64,000 bases of DNA from Flavobacterium sp. BFFFF1 (GTDB lineage Bacteria; Bacteroidota; Bacteroidia; Flavobacteriales; Flavobacteriaceae). How positions within the stretch are numbered: the stretch's first letter is position 1; every line of letters begins with the position of its first letter. Positions 61,449-64,000 of this stretch are shown here, piece by piece. Made by a program: the position numbers and the translations under genes. The notes under the pieces are model-generated. The model saw only the letters and a program-made list of their open reading frames with translations, had not been told where the DNA came from and searched no databases. The stretch is from assembly GCF_002256285.1 (NCBI RefSeq), contig NZ_NKJE01000016.1:1-64000 (forward strand), given 5' to 3'.

Positions 61449-64000
61449 CTATTCCTCAATATCGATATCCCCATCTGAGACCGGCCCATCGTTTTCGTCG
61501 TCATTGACTTCAGAAGTGATGTCGTCGGTTTCAAGAGGCCTGCCTTCAGAAACTGCTTCCTCTACAGCACCTTCGAGTGCTTCAACCTCGTCTTCCTTCA
61601 TTACTTTAGTTACAGCAGCGATGGAGTCGTTGCCTTTGATGTTGATCAATTTTACACCTTGAGTAGCGCGGCCCATCACCCTTAGATCCTCAACTGCCAT
61701 CCTAATGGTAAGTCCGGACTTATTGATGATCATTAGGTCATCGGCATCTGTCACGCTGTTAATAGAAACGAGTTTACCTGTTTTTTCAGTGATATTTAAA
61801 GTCTTCACACCTTTTCCACCACGATTGGTAACGCGATATTCTTCAAGGCTTGAGCGCTTTCCATAGCCATTTTCAGCCACTACGAGAATTTCACTATTCA
61901 TATCATTTACGGTAACCATCCCGATGACTTCATCTTTGTCATCCTGCAATGTGATTCCCCTTACTCCTGAGGCAGTTCGACCCATAGGTCGGGTTTTGCT
62001 TTCCTCGAAGCGCACTAACTTTCCTGATTTTACCGCGACGAGTACCTGGCTTTCACCGTTGGTGAGTTTTGCTTCCAGTAATTCGTCATCCTCGCGAATC
62101 GTAATTGCAGCGACGCCATTAACCCTTGGCCTTGAATATTGCTCCAATGAAGTTTTCTTCACCTGTCCCTGCTTCGTCACCATAATCAGGTAATGGTTAT
62201 TGATATAATCCTGGTCTTTTAAATCCTGTGTACAGATAAAGGCTTTCACCTTATCGTCACTTTCAATATTGATAAGGTTTTGAATGGCGCGGCCTTTACT
62301 GGTTTTACTTCCCTCAGGAATTTCATATACACGCATCCAGAAACATTTTCCTTTCTGTGTAAAGAACAACATGTATTGGTGGTTTGTGGCCACATACATG
62401 TGCTCCAGGAAATCCTGGTCACGGGTACCGGCGCTTTTCTGCCCGACTCCACCACGGTTTTGCGTCTTGTACTCCGTAAGCGGAGTACGCTTGATATAAC
62501 CGGCATGCGAAATTGTGATTACCACATTTTCATCCGCAATCAAGTCTTCAATGCTGACATCCCCGCCGGAATATTCGATTTGCGAACGACGCTCATCTCC
62601 ATATTTATCCCTGATTTCAGCCAGTTCTTCCTTAATTAATTCCATACGGAGTTCTTTGCTTGCCAATAACGCTTTCAAGCGCTCGATCAGCTTCATGATT
62701 TCTTCGTATTCTGCACGGAGTTTATCTTGCTCCAGGCCAGTAAGCTGGCGTAAACGCATTTCAACGATGGCCTTCGACTGGATGTCAGATAAGCTAAAGC
62801 GCTCCATCAAGCGTTCACGTGCCTGATCGGTATTTGCAGAACTGCGGATTATAGCAATAACTTCATCAATGTTGTCCGAAGCAATGATTAAACCTTCAAG
62901 GATATGTGCCCTTTCTTCTGCTTTGCGCAAATCGAATTGCGTACGGCGCACGACCACGTCATGGCGGTGCTCCACAAAATAGTGGATTAGGTCTTTCAGG
63001 TTCAGCATCTGCGGCCTGCCGTTGACAAGTGCAATGTTGTTGACACTGAAAGAAGACTGGAGCTGCGTATACTTATATAAGGTATTTAGAACTACGTTAG
63101 GAACCGCATCCCGCTTGAGGATGTAAACGATGCGCATCCCATTCCTATCCGATTCATCACGGATGTTGGCAATGCCTTCAATTTTTTTGTCATTCACGAG
63201 GTCCGCCGTCTTCTTGATCATTTCAGCTTTATTGACCTGGTAAGGAATCTCAGTAACAATGATGGATTCACGTCCTTCAACCTCTTCAAAGTTGACTTTG
63301 GCACGCATCACGATCCGGCCACGACCTGTCTTAAATGCTTCCCGCACACCCTCATATCCATAAATCACGCCTCCTGTCGGAAAATCTGGCGCCTTAATAT
63401 GCTGGATAAGTTCATCAATTTCGATATCATTATTGTCGATGTAAGCCAACGTTCCGTCAATCACCTCTGTGAGGTTGTGGGGAGGCATATTGGTAGCCAT
63501 ACCCACAGCAATTCCGGAAGCCCCATTGATCAAAAGATTAGGAACCTTGGTAGGCATTACCTTTGGCTCATAGAGCGTATCATCAAAATTAAGCTGAAAA
63601 TCCACTGTTTCTTTGTCAATGTCAGCCATAATCTCTTCCGAGATTTTCTTCATCCTGGCTTCGGTGTAACGCATTGCCGCTGGGCTGTCACCATCGACAG
63701 AGCCAAAGTTACCCTGGCCGTCGACCAATAAGTACCGCAGACTCCATTCCTGTGCCATACGCACCATGGCATCGTATACAGAGGTATCACCATGGGGGTG
63801 ATATTTACCGAGAACTTCTCCAACAATCCTCGCTGATTTTTTATGGGCCCTGTTAGAAAGCACCCCTAATTCATACATTCCGTAAAGTACCCTCCTATGA
63901 ACCGGTTTCAAACCGTCCCTGACATCAGGCAACGCTCTTGATACAATAACTGACATCGAATAATCGATGTAAGCTGACTTCATTTCGTCTTCAATGTTAA
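61449..64000 (-). CDS. gyrA: DNA gyrase subunit A (5' end outside window)
   Basis: The frame is open to the right edge (NIEDE precedes [27 protein letters not shown]), so a few N-terminal codons are missing; 850 residues are visible. Type II topoisomerase subunit that breaks and rejoins DNA during negative supercoiling. The active-site Tyr is in [12 protein letters not shown]. The C-terminal domain has the gyrase box [12 protein letters not shown] (about 515-530) and beta-pinwheel repeats, ending in an acidic tail ([17 protein letters not shown]). The quinolone-region motif reads [10 protein letters not shown], with Thr at the position of E. coli Ser 83. A TPR gene follows. Confidence 0.97.
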   Translation of the reverse strand, partial: NIEDEMKSAYIDYSMSVIVSRALPDVRDGLKPVHRRVLYGMYELGVLSNRAHKKSARIVGEVLGKYHPHGDTSVYDAMVRMAQEWSLRYLLVDGQGNFGSVDGDSPAAMRYTEARMKKISEEIMADIDKETVDFQLNFDDTLYEPKVMPTKVPNLLINGASGIAVGMATNMPPHNLTEVIDGTLAYIDNNDIEIDELIQHIKAPDFPTGGVIYGYEGVREAFKTGRGRIVMRAKVNFEEVEGRESIIVTEIPYQVNKAEMIKKTADLVNDKKIEGIANIRDESDRNGMRIVYILKRDAVPNVVLNTLYKYTQLQSSFSVNNIALVNGRPQMLNLKDLIHYFVEHRHDVVVRRTQFDLRKAEERAHILEGLIIASDNIDEVIAIIRSSANTDQARERLMERFSLSDIQSKAIVEMRLRQLTGLEQDKLRAEYEEIMKLIERLKALLASKELRMELIKEELAEIRDKYGDERRSQIEYSGGDVSIEDLIADENVVITISHAGYIKRTPLTEYKTQNRGGVGQKSAGTRDQDFLEHMYVATNHQYMLFFTQKGKCFWMRVYEIPEGSKTSKGRAIQNLINIESDDKVKAFICTQDLKDQDYINNHYLIMVTKQGQVKKTSLEQYSRPRVNGVAAITIREDDELLEAKLTNGESQVLVAVKSGKLVRFEESKTRPMGRTASGVRGITLQDDKDEVIGMVTVNDMNSEILVVAENGYGKRSSLEEYRVTNRGGKGVKTLNITEKTGKLVSINSVTDADDLMIINKSGLTIRMAVEDLRVMGRATQGVKLINIKGNDSIAAVTKVMKEDEVEALEGAVEEAVSEGRPLETDDITSEVNDDENDGPVSDGDIDIEE

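Overview
The window is an ordinary stretch of chromosome from a member of the Bacteroidota, very probably a Flavobacterium or a close relative in the Flavobacteriaceae. The evidence is consistent: the TAnnTTTG -7 promoter box typical of Bacteroidota lies upstream of many genes, Shine-Dalgarno sequences are mostly absent, the genes match families largely restricted to this group (DUF6146, DUF6787, DUF6952, PrcB_C, the GH3/serine-hydrolase fusion), bacillithiol synthesis is represented (bshA), and three intergenic elements resemble the Flavo-1 RNA motif. I see no prophage, insertion sequence, CRISPR array or defence island. Both end genes are cut by the window edge: an aldehyde dehydrogenase (3' end missing) and gyrA (5' end missing).

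Layout. 1-3.3 kb: aldehyde dehydrogenase, a secreted DUF4861 protein, an intergenic 21-bp (heptad-coding) repeat array and a small secreted protein. 3.3-8.1 kb: a 2[4Fe-4S] ferredoxin divergent from a LuxC-type acyl-CoA reductase, then serC and serA (serine synthesis), a DUF6146 lipoprotein and a DUF6787 membrane protein. 8.1-15.5 kb: msrA, lolD, a large polytopic membrane protein, an M15-like lipoprotein, a TIGR02757 protein, a DEAD-box helicase with a DEFD motif, an SRPBCC protein and a DoxX-like protein. 15.5-22.5 kb: lpdA, an Lrp/AsnC regulator divergent from a methionine gamma-lyase-type enzyme, an APC permease, and a peroxiredoxin-thioredoxin-DUF6952 operon. 22.5-31.3 kb: yifB/comM, a dicarboxylate symporter with an unusual extracytoplasmic insertion, aroC, an LpxH-like phosphoesterase, two small envelope proteins, a PrcB-type lipoprotein and bshA.

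31.4-42.6 kb is the most coherent block. A seven-gene minus-strand run (amidase, MCE/MlaD protein, membrane Fe-S protein, HAD phosphatase, CCG Fe-S protein, a small conserved protein, GH3-beta-lactamase lipoprotein) diverges from lptD-ridA, so peptidoglycan turnover, lipid transport and LPS export are encoded together. 43-46.3 kb holds an N-acetylglucosamine-kinase-like ATPase, gapA and pfkA. 46.4-56.3 kb holds tamB, divergent from a compact tsaD-rsmE-DUF4159-AI-2E-methyltransferase-secreted protein operon, then a VanX-like dipeptidase. 57-60 kb has three tRNA genes (Ser-GCT, Pro-TGG, Arg-TCT) behind a complete promoter, a broken copy of the tRNA-Arg 3' end, a thiolase and an NlpC/P60 peptidase. 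The window ends with a TPR protein downstream of gyrA.

I found no convincing undescribed multi-gene system. The least explained items are non-coding or architectural: the three dispersed Flavo-1-like elements, the 21-bp heptad array, the 11-bp helical-turn repeat, the tRNA-Arg 3' duplication interrupted by a perfect palindrome, the symporter insertion, and lptD and tamB frames without a usable ATG at the expected N-terminus. Function calls rest on sequence motifs and family knowledge only; no database search was run.
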